64,000 nucleotides of DNA from assembly GCF_905475465.1 (NCBI RefSeq), contig NC_062250.1:1572501-1636500 (forward strand). The letters are read 5' to 3'. The translations under genes and the position numbers were made by a program. Below, one piece after another: positions 24,040-35,379 of the stretch. The notes beneath the pieces are model-generated. The model was not told the origin of the DNA, did no database searches, and was given only the letters and a program-made list of their open reading frames with translations. The first letter of the stretch is position 1, and every line of letters begins with the position of its first letter. Source of the DNA: Pieris napi. Lineage: Eukaryota; Arthropoda; Insecta; Lepidoptera; Pieridae.

Positions 24040-24414
24040 CTAAAAATATCAACTAATTAATGCACAACGCTTTAAATCATTGCACTATCACAAAACCAGT
24101 TATTTCATCTTTACTGATATTTGAAACGTAATAAAAGACGATATGTAGAGTAAATGAATGTTTGCAAAGCGTATAATTTGTAGGACAAAAGTGAAGCACG
24201 AATGAACAGGGAACATCCATTATGGTAAAAGCCTTGGTGTTGGAATACAGTGACTCTTTCGCGCTGTTTTGCCTCATTTTTCTTAGGCACTTTTACAGAT
24301 ATGCGAATGCTAGATGTGACATTAAATCAATTAAATAAATTACCGTTTGAAAATGTTTTACAGTCAAATCAAATGAGGTAAATGTAAAAGAATGGCTTAA
24401 TTTCTATTCATTAT
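24040..24414. other. Non-coding stretch
   Basis: No recognisable feature. The 66-codon minus ORF at 24077 has no motif. Confidence 0.35.
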
Positions 24415-24415
24415 G

Positions 24416-24716
24416 TTTTTTTTTTATTTTTTTTATGGCTCTGGCACGATTAGTGCATTAGCCAGCGTCAAGTATAGGATTTTTTTAATAGTTCGTGCTT
24501 GTCTTTAGAAATTCGAACGTGGAGGACACGGTCACGCACACGTATGTACGGTTTAGGCACTCGCCCGGTACCGCACAACCCTCCCAAAGGCCGAGAACAA
24601 ATTTAAATTAAATTAAAACTTGCCCTCGAACCGGGAATCGAACCCTGTACCCCTCACCTAGCTGCCACTTAATAAGACTAAGATAGGCTATGAGGCCCCC
24701 CATTATGTATTTACAG
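24416..24716 (-). mobile_element. tRNA-derived SINE of Bm1-like type
   Basis: On the minus strand the head GGCAGCTAGGTGAGGGGTAC leads to box B GGGTTCGATTCCCGGTTCGA. The body contains CTCGGCCTTTGGGAGGGTTG and GTGCGTGACCGTGTCCTCC, then CACTAATCGTGCCAGAGCC and a T/A-rich tail (24416-24437 on plus). Naming it Bm1-like is from memory of the Bombyx SINE and needs a comparison. Confidence 0.65.
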
Positions 24717-24720
24717 TTAG

Positions 24721-24985
24721 AGCAGTATTGGCCTAGTGGCTTCAGCGTGAGACTCTCATACCTGAGGTCGTAGGTTCGATCCCCGGCTGTGCACCAATTG
24801 GTCTTTCTTTTAATGTGCGCATTTAACATTTGTTCGAACGGTGAAGGAAAACTTCGTGAGGAAACCGACATGGCTTAGACACTGGAGGCTGATCACCTAT
24901 TAGATTTAAAAATGATCATAAAACAGATTCAGAAATCTGAGGCCAAGACCTAAAGAAGTTGTAGCGCCACTGATTTATTTATTTT
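24721..24985 (+). mobile_element. tRNA-derived SINE, family A
   Basis: Near full-length copy beginning AGCAGTATTGGCCTAGTGGC, with box B GGTTCGATCCCCGGCTG and 3' end GTAGCGCCACTGATTTATTT. It abuts the Bm1-like SINE head-to-head with only 4 bp between them. Confidence 0.85.
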
Positions 24986-24989
24986 ATGT

Positions 24990-25680
24990 ATTTACAGTAC
25001 ATTAGGGGCATTGCATAAGTCTGTATGTTATAAAGCACAAATAAGTATTTACTAAGTAGTATTATGAGGTACCATATAAATCTGTTGATAATATTAATTA
25101 AGAAACTTCAAAAAGAATTACTTGTAGTGTATTGTTTTCAAAATTATAATAATATTTCGTATAAGTAACAGAACAGCTACGTTAATTAACTTTAATTAGC
25201 ACAAAATAGCTCTATTTAGGGTTACTTGATTTCAGGATTGTGGGGAAGATTCACGGATCAGGTAAGCCCTTCGCATAATTCGTAAGTTCTGATGTAATTT
25301 TAAAATATGTATACCTTTTGTCTTACATGTTTTAAACAGTACCGTAAAGTACTGTACCCAAGTACAGTACTGTAACCATGTATAGTAAAACGTTTCGTGA
25401 CCACCTAGTGACTCTTTATACTTAAAAGTTACCATTATGTGGTGTAAAGTTCTGGAAAGTCGAAAATAATATTAACAATAACGCGTAATTCAATCCCCGC
25501 CCCGCATCGTAACGTTTTACAAAAGGACCCACCTCCCTCCAAAACTCATTACGTAATACTTGAACGCTCCCATGTTGGGCTGGGCTACCAACTCTTCTAT
25601 CTCGGCATGTGTGAGAAAGATGCAAATATCAGAGAAGCGCTGCTCACGCTTGGTAAGTTCTAATGTAATTTTTAACTTTT
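24990..25680. other. Non-coding stretch
   Basis: Two overlapping short minus ORFs (25232-25435, 25422-25625) have no motif. CCCCGCCCCGCATCG at 25495 is a GC-rich spot without context. Confidence 0.35.
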
Positions 25681-25684
25681 TTTT

Positions 25685-25885
25685 TCAACATTGGCTGGGG
25701 CACCTTAAGAGCATGGGCCAAGATCGGGCGATGAAGGAAACTTAGCTGAGTCAGCCTAATAGTTGAAGACCAGTAGGTTGGCTTAGGTACCATTGAATCA
25801 ACAGAGTGGAGGAGTACCTGCTGCAGCTGAACATCTAACAGATAGCGCTGAAAGTATCTTATTTCAGAGCCAGCCATCAGAGTAA
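25685..25885 (+). mobile_element. LINE ORF2 C-terminal relic with stop codons
   Basis: The plus frame reads HWLGHLKSMGQDRAMKET-stop-LSQPNS-stop-RPVGWLRYH-stop-INRVEEYLLQLNI. This is the W-x-G-H-x(3)-M...R-R-P-x-G-R-P block near the end of LINE ORF2 proteins, with at least three stops. The 138-codon minus ORF over 25644-26060 is antisense to it and not a gene. Confidence 0.65.
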
Positions 25886-25889
25886 GTAA

Positions 25890-26345
25890 GTATTGACTAT
25901 CATTTGCAATGTGTTTTTTGGAGCAACCGTAAGCCCGATAAACAAAGGTCTTAATTAGGGTCATATCTAGTAATTTTAGGTCGTAGTAGCTGTGCAGTTG
26001 ACTGCAATGAACGAACAACGCCGATGAGCGATAACTCGATCCATTCATTGTAACAAGCAAATGGATCGTTACGGAACCATTGTGGAAACTTCATTTAGTT
26101 TTAACGATGCGGATTTAAGCTTATCAGGTGTTATTGGGCGATTTTTAACCGGAAAGCGATTTACGTTCACCGGTTAAAGTCACCATTTGTTAACGTTTCT
26201 TCTGTTTTATACTTTGGTACGCGTTGAATTGTTGGGAATAAATTGTAATTAAACATTCAGTAGCAGTTATTAGTGAGCGATAAGTTTGTAGATGACACGT
26301 TTTTTTTTAAATTGTTAATACAGAATTAATTTAATACATTTTTTT
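25890..26345. other. Non-coding stretch
   Basis: No recognisable feature. Confidence 0.35.
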
Positions 26346-26349
26346 TAAG

Positions 26350-26612
26350 TCTGGGCCGGGCAGATTTTTGTATCTGTAACATGATCATTTACCATATAAT
26401 AGGTAAGTAGGTGATCAGCCTCCTGTGCCTGACACACGCCATCGACTTTTGGGTCTACGACAAGCCGGTTTCCTCACGATGTTTTCCTTCGACGTTCGAG
26501 CGAATGTTAAATGCGCACATAGAAAGAAAGTCCATTTATGCACAGCTGGGAATCGAACTAACAACCTCAGCGATGAGAGCCGCATGTTGAAGCCACTAGG
26601 CCAACACTGCTC
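26350..26612 (-). mobile_element. tRNA-derived SINE, family A
   Basis: Minus-strand copy: GGCCTAGTGGCTTCAAC, box B region GTTCGATTCCC, then GTGAGGAAACCGGCTTG. The extreme 3' end is missing. Confidence 0.85.
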
Positions 26613-26746
26613 ACACACAGTATAAAATACATCGCACAATTATTTTTATTTTTATAAATAACTATGAAAACTTTTTAGGTTTTTCTGTAAATTTTTCTCT
26701 ATAATAAACCTCAGAGTTCAAGTCATAAGATTTTAATCAACAAATA

Positions 26747-26982
26747 AAAAATAGGCGTTGATCGTAAATGGGTGAATTTTTAATGGCTTTAAAAATTAAA
26801 ATTTCGTCCAAAAAATAAAAATAAAATGTTAGGGGTGGACAACCCTTATCACTTAGGGGTATGAACAATAGATAGTAGCCGATTCTCAGACTTACTGAAT
26901 ATGCATAAAAAATTTCATCGTTCAAGCCGTTTCAGAGGAGTATGGGAACGAACATTGTGACACGAGAATTTAATATATTATA
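26747..26982 (-). mobile_element. Helitron type 1, truncated
   Basis: The minus strand reads AATTCTCGTGTCACAATG, CTCCTCTGAAACGGCTTGAA, TGAGAATCGGCTACTATC and so on. The 3' hairpin end is absent and the 5' TC is mutated. Confidence 0.7.
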
Positions 26983-26984
26983 CG

Positions 26985-27585
26985 TAATGACCAAACTCTT
27001 TCAAAGTGCGTAAACACATTTATAACATTATTTACTCCACCTAATGTCACTGTCTTAGTCATGCTTAAAATAAAATATTGTTTTACTTGAATAACAAACA
27101 TTGTCATATCAGAGAGATTGCAATAAAAACGTTGCAAATGACTTGAATAAAACTATAGAATCATTTGCTTTGAGAAAGTACTCAAGGCCGTATAATCTCC
27201 CAATTACGAATTCAAGTGGCATCCGATCCAATTAACTTTCACATCGATCTTGTATAATGACTTGATCTATTGTCGATGCCAGTTTTATAAATTTTGAGTA
27301 GCACTCAACATAGGCTTGCCCTGACATAATTTCATTCATTTGGAAAATGCAAGGGTTTTAATACTTATTATTTCTTTAGCTTTTAATATTTTGCGTTTTT
27401 TTATTTAAGTCAACGACCTCAGCTTAATTGTAGAAAAGCTTTACAAATGCTTGGAATGTATAGCACTAAAATAATTAAACATAATTAAAAAAAACTCTGG
27501 TATAGTTTATTAATGAAGCTTTGTTATTCTTCCTTTTTATAAAATATACATAATATATAATAATCATCAACGCATCTTGGAATTT
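26985..27585. other. Non-coding stretch
   Basis: No recognisable feature. Confidence 0.35.
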
Positions 27586-27587
27586 AT

Positions 27588-27875
27588 TGGAACGAAGTTC
27601 CTTATCGCGCGTTGTGAAAGGAGGCTAGACGGAAAAAATTCATACGAAAAGTTGTCACGACACTTTTTTGCTATTTGCTATTGTAATACACCGGTTCTCG
27701 TCCGATCACCGAAGTTAAGCAACGTCGGGCGAGGTCAGTACTTGGTTGGGTGACCGCCTGGGAACACCTCGTGATATTGTCTGTTTTTTTCGTCGAAAGA
27801 TTGGTGTCGAGAAAATCTATCATACTGTTATGATACCAATTAACATATAAATTAATCGAAAGGAACTTCGTTCCA
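27588..27875. mobile_element. Short element with palindromic inverted ends, carrying 5S rRNA sequence
   Basis: The left end is TGGAACGAAGTTCCTT (27588-27603). The right end, AAGGAACTTCGTTCCA (27860-27875), is its exact reverse complement. The interior contains 5S rRNA-derived sequence (27686-27781). The end plan resembles that of the GAAGTTATACTTC elements at 15026 and 45270. Length 288 bp. Confidence 0.6.
27686..27781 (+). pseudogene. 5S rRNA-derived segment, 5'-truncated
   Basis: Matches the 3' two thirds of insect 5S rRNA: ACACCGGTTCTCGTCCGATC, GAAGTTAAGCAACG, GTCAGTACTTGGTTGGGTGA and CCGCCTGGGAACACC. A T-run (27784-27790) follows, as at a pol III terminator. The A-box and C-box region of the internal promoter is present, but the first 35-40 nt of the gene are replaced by unrelated sequence, so helix I cannot form. 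It is a single copy, not a tandem cluster. It is either a 5S pseudogene or the head of a 5S-derived SINE. Confidence 0.8.
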
Positions 27876-27879
27876 TCCG

Positions 27880-28120
27880 GGTTTCACTTGACACCTCTCA
27901 AGTTTTATAATTATACATATCTTTCTTATTAATTTTTTTGTATAAATAGATAATAGTTGCTAACTGTGCTTTATATTTATGTTTGAATATGTATCCCGTT
28001 TTTGGATTTTGTATAAAATGTATTGTTTGGATATTGTTTATTTAGCAGCCGTTTGAATACTGATGATCAAATAAATAAATGAAACAAAGTTAAACAAAAA
28101 CTCAAGTGTTTTCTTTAAGA
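27880..28120. other. Non-coding stretch
   Basis: No recognisable feature. Confidence 0.35.
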
Positions 28121-28121
28121 A

Positions 28122-28345
28122 CCATAGGAGGAAAACGGGCAAACAAACGGTGCGTTGCCGGCCTTTTAAGCATTGGTACTCTCTTTTCTTGAAAGACCTT
28201 AAGTCGAATTGGTTCGGAAATACTTCAGTGGGCATCTGGTTCCACATAGCACCCTGTGAAAAAACTGCCTTAAAAAAAGCTCAGTTGTAGAACAACAGAC
28301 GCAGAGGTGATACGGATGGTATTTGTATTCTGCTTCACTGTAATT
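28122..28345 (-). mobile_element. LINE 3' end fragment
   Basis: The minus strand encodes YHLCVCCSTTELFLRQFF, a frameshift, then MWNQMPTEVFPNQFDLRSFK. It is the same LINE family as 5951-6295, with much of the 3' UTR lost. Confidence 0.7.
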
Positions 28346-28349
28346 AAGC

Positions 28350-30340
28350 TGAAAAATAATGTATCGTTCTTGACAGCGAAATAGAGTTTTTATTTCAATC
28401 CAAAACTGAGTCAACTATTATGAAAAGGGTTTTAATGAGATATCTTATCGACATCCTGAGAGGTAATTAACTTAAATCCAGAAACCAGATTACTAGTCAG
28501 GTATTGAGATCTACTTAATTGGCAACTTGAAGCCTGCATTGAAATTTTAATTGCAAAGCGTTACTCGATATGACACTTTTATGTTGAATAGCACAATGTC
28601 TTTTTAAACTCACGTCGAATCCGACGGGAACTCATTTTATATCTCCCTGGTAATTTCTTATGGCTTCATACAGAGATAGCTGCGTATTGATATCATGGTT
28701 ATTGTGTGCGCATATGAGATGAAGTTCCCATATTTGAAATACCAATAAATATAAATTATAAAAAATTAATTCACAGAATTAACAGAAGCTGATTAGTTTG
28801 TTTATCCTAGAATTTAAGAATATAGCAGCAAACTTTGTTTAAGAAATGTAAAAAAACAAAATTACCAAACATGTTTTTCTTTTCTGTAAAAAAGTCAAAT
28901 AATTTATTTCAATTAGGCCTATTAAAAAGGCACGTTTGAACGTCAAAATTACAAGTTAAATATATTTAAAAAAGACTCTACTTGCTATGAAGGCCATATG
29001 GAGAAGAATGGACAAGAAACCACATAGTTACTCTTTTAAAATAGTTTTACAATATTTTGTATAGGTACATTGATTTTATAATTATATGTGAAGACCTAGA
29101 ACAAAAAAAAACGTGGATTTGAGCTCTTTACTAGCATGTTGTAAAACAAACTTTGAGATAGTTTAAAGGGTTGAACATTATTTTTAATAATTTATATGGA
29201 AAACTACGTTTTTATTTCATGATATCTGGGTATGTGAAGTTATGATCAAAATTTTACATGAAGTTTTTTGTTGCTTTTTGACATGATCTTTATAAATGAT
29301 TTTCAAGCGCTCAAAAAAATGTTTATCTTCTCAACATCTTAAATAATCTCGATCAAAATCGATTGATTTAATTTCTGTTCGATTATGTGTAACAACGGTC
29401 CAATAATATATAATATCTTATCTTTAAATGCGACGAATAAAATACAAAACAAAATTGTATAAAGGAATATTCACAAAGTACATTCGTAAAATCTTATTTT
29501 TCTCAGAATAAATCTAATTACAAGCGCAATCCACGTCTAATAGAAAAGTTAATAAAAACGGAATTCTTATCCGGAAACAGATAAATGTCTGCACTGAGAA
29601 ACTAATCTCTTCAAGTTAAATAAGACTTAAAATAAACAACTTAAAGCGTAGGATTTCATACGAAATGCATTTTATTAAATTGAATGCATTTGCTTGAACA
29701 GAATAATGAACAATAGTTAACTGACAATATATCTTCTTATTATTATAATATATTTACTTTATGTAAACGTATTAATAAAAACATAATAGCTCATTTAAAA
29801 AACAACAAAACTGTCAAATAAAAGAACAAGCGTTGACGTCATTTACTGCTGACCCAATCCACTAAATATATCTCATCAGATGTCTGACACTGAAAAATCT
29901 ATTGATACCTTCGGATATCGAACACACGATCTTAGATGAACATCGCGTAAAATAATTTATATTAACATTAGGATTGCGAAACTCGCAATTTGCCATTTCA
30001 AAGAAAGTTTAAATTAATATCGATATGATGCGGATCCAACTCGAGATAGTGCCACTTTTCTAAAATGCGCAGCTAAGTGTGTTTTGAATGTTATTTTAAA
30101 GTTTTTATTTGAAACAACTTTTGAATGGCTTCTTTTTAAACATCTTTTATAAAAAAAGCATTAATGAAAGATCGAATCAACACTTGCTCTGAAGATAAAC
30201 ATCGTACAATCCGAGGCCACGACAAGGTAATGCACGTTTATTATTATTATTAAGCGAATCTATCCTTTGCATTTTTAAACCAATATGCAAAAGCATTAGT
30301 TCCTTAACGTATTTAAACTATAAAAATAAAATAAAATAAT
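28350..30340. other. Two-kilobase non-coding stretch
   Basis: No ORF above 60 codons, no splice-bounded exon and no repeat shared with the rest of the window was recognised. A TTATTATTATTATTA run lies at 30240-30252. Confidence 0.4.
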
Positions 30341-30344
30341 ATAA

Positions 30345-31265
30345 AATCAATAAAAATAAAAATATCCTTTATTCGAGTACACTTTAGCTAGCATGTTATT
30401 TATGTTTTACACTAGTACTCGACCTGCGATAGAGTACAGGTGTCCCTATTAGTTTCGACAATTTTCCAGATTTTTCCCGGCTATCCCTGTTATTTCATCT
30501 TCCCAAGTGTTTGATCTTCTTTTTTTCTTCCCACTGGACCATTCCAAGGGAGGGTTTTTTGACCCATTAACCATCACAAATGCGGCTAATGTGACCGGCC
30601 TATTTCCACTTTAAGACCTACAACGCACTAGCGGCTGGCCGCAATGCGGTGTGCCGCTGCGGCGGGCCGCTGCGGCGGGCCGCACATCGATTATTACATG
30701 AAACCGCACGATAACAACGCACTGACTTGCGGTCAACCGTCAACCGCTCCGGTTGATCTGGAGCTGCGGCGAACCGCACCGGTTGAATGATGCGGCGCGC
30801 CGCGTCCCCTCCACGCACTCGGCGCGGTTAGCCGTCCTACCTACGTCATCACATATAATTATTTAACAAATGTAAACAAAATATTGTAAACTATTTTAAA
30901 AGAGTAAAAAATAAAAAAAATAAAATATGTTTATTATGGAACATAAGATACATGTATCACTTATTCCACGTCATTAAATTTGAATTTGTAATATTTCAAG
31001 AAGCACTGACGAGTGACGATTGCGGCAGACCGCAATAGGACCGCAATAGGGACGGTTAGCCGGAATACGGCATGCCGCTACGGCAGACCGTATATACTGC
31101 GGCCTGCCGCAGCGGCACACCGCATCACGGCCAGCCGCTAGTGCGTTGTAGGCTTAACTTCTTTCTATATTTTTGTATATGTTTCTTACGTATTTTATTT
31201 TTGTACGACTTCGTATCACGTGATTTTTAACTTTGTCTTTGAGTTTCAAATGAATTAGTAAGTAA
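30345..31265 (-). mobile_element. LINE ORF2 relic split by a piggyBac-like MITE
   Basis: Reading minus from about 31265: VIRSRTKIKYVRNIYKN, then (other frame) RKKHIQKYRKKLKWK-stop-AGHISRICDG across the MITE. It continues as WSSGKKKRRSNTWEDEITG and IAGKNLENC down to about 30430. This is the IRxRTK...LKWxWAGH...RWxDDI..IAG block of LINE reverse transcriptases. It ends in a poly(A)-like tail near 30345. The coding parts are 31158-31265 and 30430-30610. Several frameshifts and stops make it dead. Confidence 0.6.
30611..31157. mobile_element. piggyBac-like MITE flanked by TTAA
   Basis: TTAA at 30611 and TTAA at 31154 flank a GC-rich element. Its ends are near-perfect inverted repeats of about 50 bp (CCTACAACGCACTAGCGGCT inward from both sides). 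The subterminal regions are full of GCGG/CCGC units in both orientations, for example GGTGTGCCGCTGCGGC. An exact TTAA target duplication is the signature of the piggyBac superfamily. There is no transposase ORF; the 66-codon minus ORF is made of the GCGG repeats. Confidence 0.75.
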
Positions 31266-31269
31266 GCAT

Positions 31270-31660
31270 GAAAAACTATGTATTTAGAATTAAAACTTTA
31301 ATTAAAATATTAAGACAAAAGACCTTAAAAATTCTTATACGCGTTCGTAATATTCAAGCATATCAAAAAAGTTAGACAAACACTAATTGCAAGTCTTTTA
31401 ATTAGCGACGAGCTTGCATCTACGATTTCTACTAACTGCTACTAAGGTGTAAAGGCGAATCAACGTTTGAAGTGTAAGACGGAGGGGACTTTGAGCCAGA
31501 CTCCGGGAGTGCCACTCAAAACATCAAAGGCGAATTTTATGTGATGCAACCTAGCAATTGACATTTCCACAGTCGTTTGTATTTTTGAAAATGTTTGAAA
31601 ATCTGTTAATACTGTTTAAAAGCTAGCTGGCCAACGTCCATATATTCTCTATTAATAAAA
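31270..31660. other. Non-coding stretch
   Basis: No recognisable feature. Confidence 0.35.
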
Positions 31661-31664
31661 GGAA

Positions 31665-31989
31665 TACTGACCCGGCAAACGTTTGTTATGCCATGTATAC
31701 TATTTCTAGTATTTTTTTTTATAAAAACAATAAAAATAACTATCTACAATAATAAAAAATAGGGGTTGATAGTAGAGGGGTGATAATTAGGGGTTGTATG
31801 TATTTTTGTATGTTGTATCATAAAAAAATAAAAACAAAAAAAAATATTTTTTTTTCACTTAGGAGTTTGAAAATTTAGTAGCCGATTCTCAGACTTACTG
31901 AATATACATAAAAATTTCATAAGAATCAGTCGACCCGTTTCGGAGGAGTATGGCTCGAAAATTGTGACACGAGAATTTTATATATTAGA
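31665..31989 (-). mobile_element. Helitron type 1, nearly complete
   Basis: The minus 5' end TCTAATATATAAAATTCTCG is at 31989. The 3' end near 31670 keeps GGCATAAC-AAACGTTTGCC followed by GGGTCAG but has lost the last CTAG. Confidence 0.75.
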
Positions 31990-31991
31990 AG

Positions 31992-33095
31992 ATAACAGTA
32001 AATTAAACACCGGTGACGCGAGACAATACATTTTTAATGTTCTACAGTTTACATACTACAACGACCTGTTTCACGTTAGCCTTTCCTCAGAGTTGCAACG
32101 CATCAGGGATGTTTGCAGTTCCACATACCTAGCTTCGGTATGGTGCAGCACTTCCTCACACTGATAACATTCCAGTCTGTAAACAAAAGCATCTATATTG
32201 TAGTGACCAAGAAAAGCTATTAAAATCTTAATGTAAGGATGGCGTGGCATCTAAGAATACTTGGAGGTGGCTGAAGTTATAGTTAAGAATAATTATTAAA
32301 AGATAGCTGTACAAGTATACATAGGACGGTAATTTAAATTTGCAAACAAACATTTAATTCCATGCAAAGAAAACGTTTAATGATTTGTAATTATTTCAGT
32401 TTCTATTATTTTAATATGTTACTACAAAGCAACCAAGTTTGTAGGTGATCAGCCGTTTGGTACTACATGATAGTTTTTTAACTGATTTAATAAAAAGCGA
32501 ATTCGGTGGTTATTGACCTCAGATAATTCAGATATGCAGCTTTTCCTGAAAATGTAATCAGATTTAATGTATTTTAGAATATTAACTGAAAATTATAAAT
32601 ATTGTTTTTTATACTTTTAGCGCACTTTGAAATTCAATGGTTATATTTTTATTTAAATAATTTTTTTCCAGTCAAAAAGCGCCTATTTTGTCACAACATG
32701 TTCTTTCACGTTGTAAGCAAGTATAAGCGCGTATAGAAAAAAATAGGTCAAAATATTTACTTACCAATGCGAACACCTGTACTGTATTTGTTTAAACCAA
32801 AATTGTATTATTTAAATGTAAATACGCATTAAACCTTTATTTCAATAGTACAAAGTCCTGTGTTTGAGGGTGCAAATTTCTACGTGCTTACACCCTCGTC
32901 TTTTGTTTATAAGGGATTGAGGTGTATAGGCACTGAGTGGCTGAGATCAAAAGCAAGCGTGCGTACTACGTGTATGATATTTAAGGGACTGGCTTTGAGG
33001 ATTTGATTTACGACTTTTTAACGCATTTTCAGATTTAAGATTTTGTGAAATAAATGTCGACGTTGTAACGATTTAAATGTGGGTACAAAACTACT
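31992..33095. other. Non-coding stretch
   Basis: No recognisable feature. The ORF at 31964-32164 starts inside the Helitron and carries no motif. Confidence 0.35.
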
Positions 33096-33097
33096 AA

Positions 33098-33360
33098 TAA
33101 AGTAAAGTAAAAGTAAAAAATCATTTAATCATATAGGTAATTTACACTTATGACTCGTTAGTAAAGAAATACATATTAATGCTTCTAATTTTACATTTAC
33201 TGCCAGTTCTCAAATCAAGGGCGTAGAACGGGAGAGAAGAACTGGCAATAAAGTAACCGCCACTCTTTTTAATCGCCAAGTTCTTTGTTTTACACAACGT
33301 TTGTAAGGAATTGCAACCATTCACCATGTTCCACATGACATCTTAAGTGATACAATTTAA
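33098..33360. repeat. Interspersed repeat family F
   Basis: Core TGCCAGTTCTCAAATCAAGG, then GAGAAGAACTGGCA, which fold as a stem of TGCCAGTTCT with AGAACTGGCA. It ends TTCCACATGACATCTTAA. Other copies are at 36898, 60647 and (diverged) 8595. The class is unknown. Confidence 0.6.
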
Positions 33361-33364
33361 TAAA

Positions 33365-33705
33365 AATAAAATAAATTAAAAACAAAGTTAAAAATAAAGA
33401 TTTCAAAAAAGATAAAGTTTTTGTTATTAAATCTAATTGTATACCTTTGATATAACAGCTCAAAGAATGAAGTAGTTAGTATTCTGTATCCAAATAACAT
33501 TCAAAGTAAGCATCCATCTGAACAGTATCTTGATTAATATCTTTCCAATCAGGATGAAAGCCACTTGAAATGTACAAAACAGATTCCGTTTCGATATTTC
33601 GAGAATCAATCAAAATGTTGCTGAAATTTCTAAGAATGTAGGATATTTTTTGTTGATTTACGATGAGTGAATGTGCTGAAAGTAGATCTTTCCACTTGTA
33701 TTATA
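33365..33705. other. Non-coding stretch
   Basis: No recognisable feature. Confidence 0.35.
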
Positions 33706-33708
33706 ATA

Positions 33709-34444
33709 CAGTCAAAACCGGTTATAACGACATTGAAGGGACCGTATAGTTGCCGACGTTATATCCGATAGTCGTTATAAGCAATGTCATATATTATATA
33801 CACACAAGTATAGTTCATATGTATGTACAATACATACAAGTTATATTATCATAGTTATCTATCTAGAATAGGTAGTTATGGGTTATAATATGGTATGTTA
33901 ATATTATAATATGTAAACGAGTCAAAAAAGAAACAAAAATATTTATTACGAAATAATTAGGTACAAAAGTAATCAGTCATTTTGGTCTGTTTTTTTTTAG
34001 CCCAGTCTCAAATATTTTTTGCATTTTACGTTTCATACTCCTCAAGGTATGAGTATCACCAGTATCAAACTGTTCGTTAAAGGCAACAAATTTTTGTAAA
34101 ATCGTTACAGCGTTAAGAGCCTCCGAAATCGTTGTTGGCTGAAACTGTTCGTTGGGAGAAAGTGCTTAGGTAATAATATGCCTAAATATTCATTCAACGC
34201 CTCTAAATAAGATTTAAAATCGTTTGTATTGTTTTGTTTTGCTGAGACAAGAAGCGGTTGGTCGTTATAGCCGATGAATATCGATAAAATTTCGTCGTTG
34301 TAAGCGATATGTCGCTGTATCCGATGTTGTTATAAGCGGTTTGTTTACTGAATAGTTTACTAGGGATTCGGACGGGACCGTACAATCTGGTTGTAATAAC
34401 CGATAGGTCGTTGTAAGCGATGTCGTTATAAACGGTTTTGACTG
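33709..34444. mobile_element. pogo-like (Tc1/mariner superfamily) DNA transposon, internally deleted
   Basis: Both ends carry CAGTCAAAACCG-TTATAACG (25-bp terminal inverted repeats with one mismatch) and are flanked by TA (33707-33708, 34445-34446). The subterminal regions repeat GTCGTTATAAGC-like units many times. A minus-strand transposase C-terminal remnant lies inside. Length 736 bp, too short for a full transposase. Confidence 0.75.
33957..34235 (-). pseudogene. pogo-like transposase C-terminal remnant
   Basis: The minus strand reads DFKSYLEALNEYLGILLP, a frameshift, SEALNAVTILQKFVAFNEQF and MKRKMQKIFETGL. After a single-base shift in a run of nine A it ends KQTKMTDYFCT-stop. A Q-T-x-[IM]-T-D-[YF]-F ending is typical of pogo/Tigger transposases. 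The DDE and DNA-binding parts are gone. Confidence 0.6.
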
Positions 34445-34634
34445 TATTTACATTCTAGTTTTTGAAGATTGTTTTCTATCGGAAAATGCTTGTGCCATGT
34501 TTTGTTTTATGGTTATGTTATTGACGCAGTGTTTTGTTTATATACTTCGTTTAGATAGATATTTTTGGTAATAATAGAATAAGATTATATAATATACTTT
34601 TTATATGTTCTAAATTATTTATGAAACATTAATA

Positions 34635-34925
34635 ATCTAGTAATTCACAGTATATACAATTTTCTTAACCTACACAGTAATAATACAATTAATAAAAAGA
34701 AAATTAAAACAAATTCCAAAAGTTTGGTCCATGTGGCAGTGTTCCTTTAACGCTGGCAGCATTTCCTTGAAGTATTGCGCTACTTATTCGTTGAGCGCGG
34801 AAAGCACTAGCTCTGGGGTCACCGGTACTATCTACCAAACGCCAACATAAATCTTTAATTAGCGCCTGTGCACTTGAACCCCACGGCCCAAGAGTCTCTA
34901 CTCCAAAGGGAACAAAATCGAAGGT
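34635..34925 (-). mobile_element. LINE-like C-terminus and 3' UTR (FVPFGVETLGPWG family)
   Basis: The minus strand from 34925 reads FDFVPFGVETLGPWGSSAQ, then LIKDLCWRLVDSTGDPRAS and AFRAQRISSAILQGNAAS without a stop for about 66 codons. The 3' UTR is shared with 14145-14245. It is the best preserved copy of this module here. Confidence 0.65.
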
Positions 34926-35195
34926 GGAGGGAAAAACATTTTTTAATTTTAGTTATTCTAAATTATATTATTTTGAATTAATGTTAAGGACATTAATTTA
35001 TCACAAGAATCTGCATCTCCTGTATACTGATTGGTTATTCTTCAATTAACTGGGGTTCTGATTCAATTAACAATGTGCAGTGCCTTTTTAGTACGGATGA
35101 GTTATACTTTGATATTTTGTATGTTCATTTGATAGCTGATTCAGCAGTGACTAGAGTGTCAAAAATACTTATTGTGTACTATAAATACATATACC

Positions 35196-35375
35196 TAATT
35201 TCTGAACCAATTCGACTTAGGGACCTTCATGAAAAGAGCGTACCATTTCTTAAAAGGCCGGCAACGCACTTGTGAGCCTCCTGGCATTGTGTGTCCATGG
35301 GCGGCGGTATCACTTAACATCAGGTGAGCCTCCTGCCGATGCCGGTTTGGCTCCTGTTACATAAAAATAATGTTT
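35196..35375 (+). mobile_element. LINE 3' end, short
   Basis: NQFDLG-like sequence, then AAAAGAGCGTACC, CCGGCAACGCACTTG, GGCGGTATCACTTAACATCA and GGTGAGCCTCCTGC, with a degenerate A-rich tail. It is about 180 bp long. Confidence 0.75.
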
Positions 35376-35379
35376 ACAG

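Noticed and set aside
25644..26060. 138-codon minus ORF as a protein gene
   Set aside because: It is antisense to a LINE ORF2 relic (25685-25885) and shows no domain.
27686..27781. A functional 5S rRNA gene
   Set aside because: The first 35-40 nt are missing and it is not in a tandem array.
30618..30818. Arg/Ala-rich 66-codon ORF
   Set aside because: It is translated from the GCGG/CCGC subterminal repeats of the piggyBac-like MITE.
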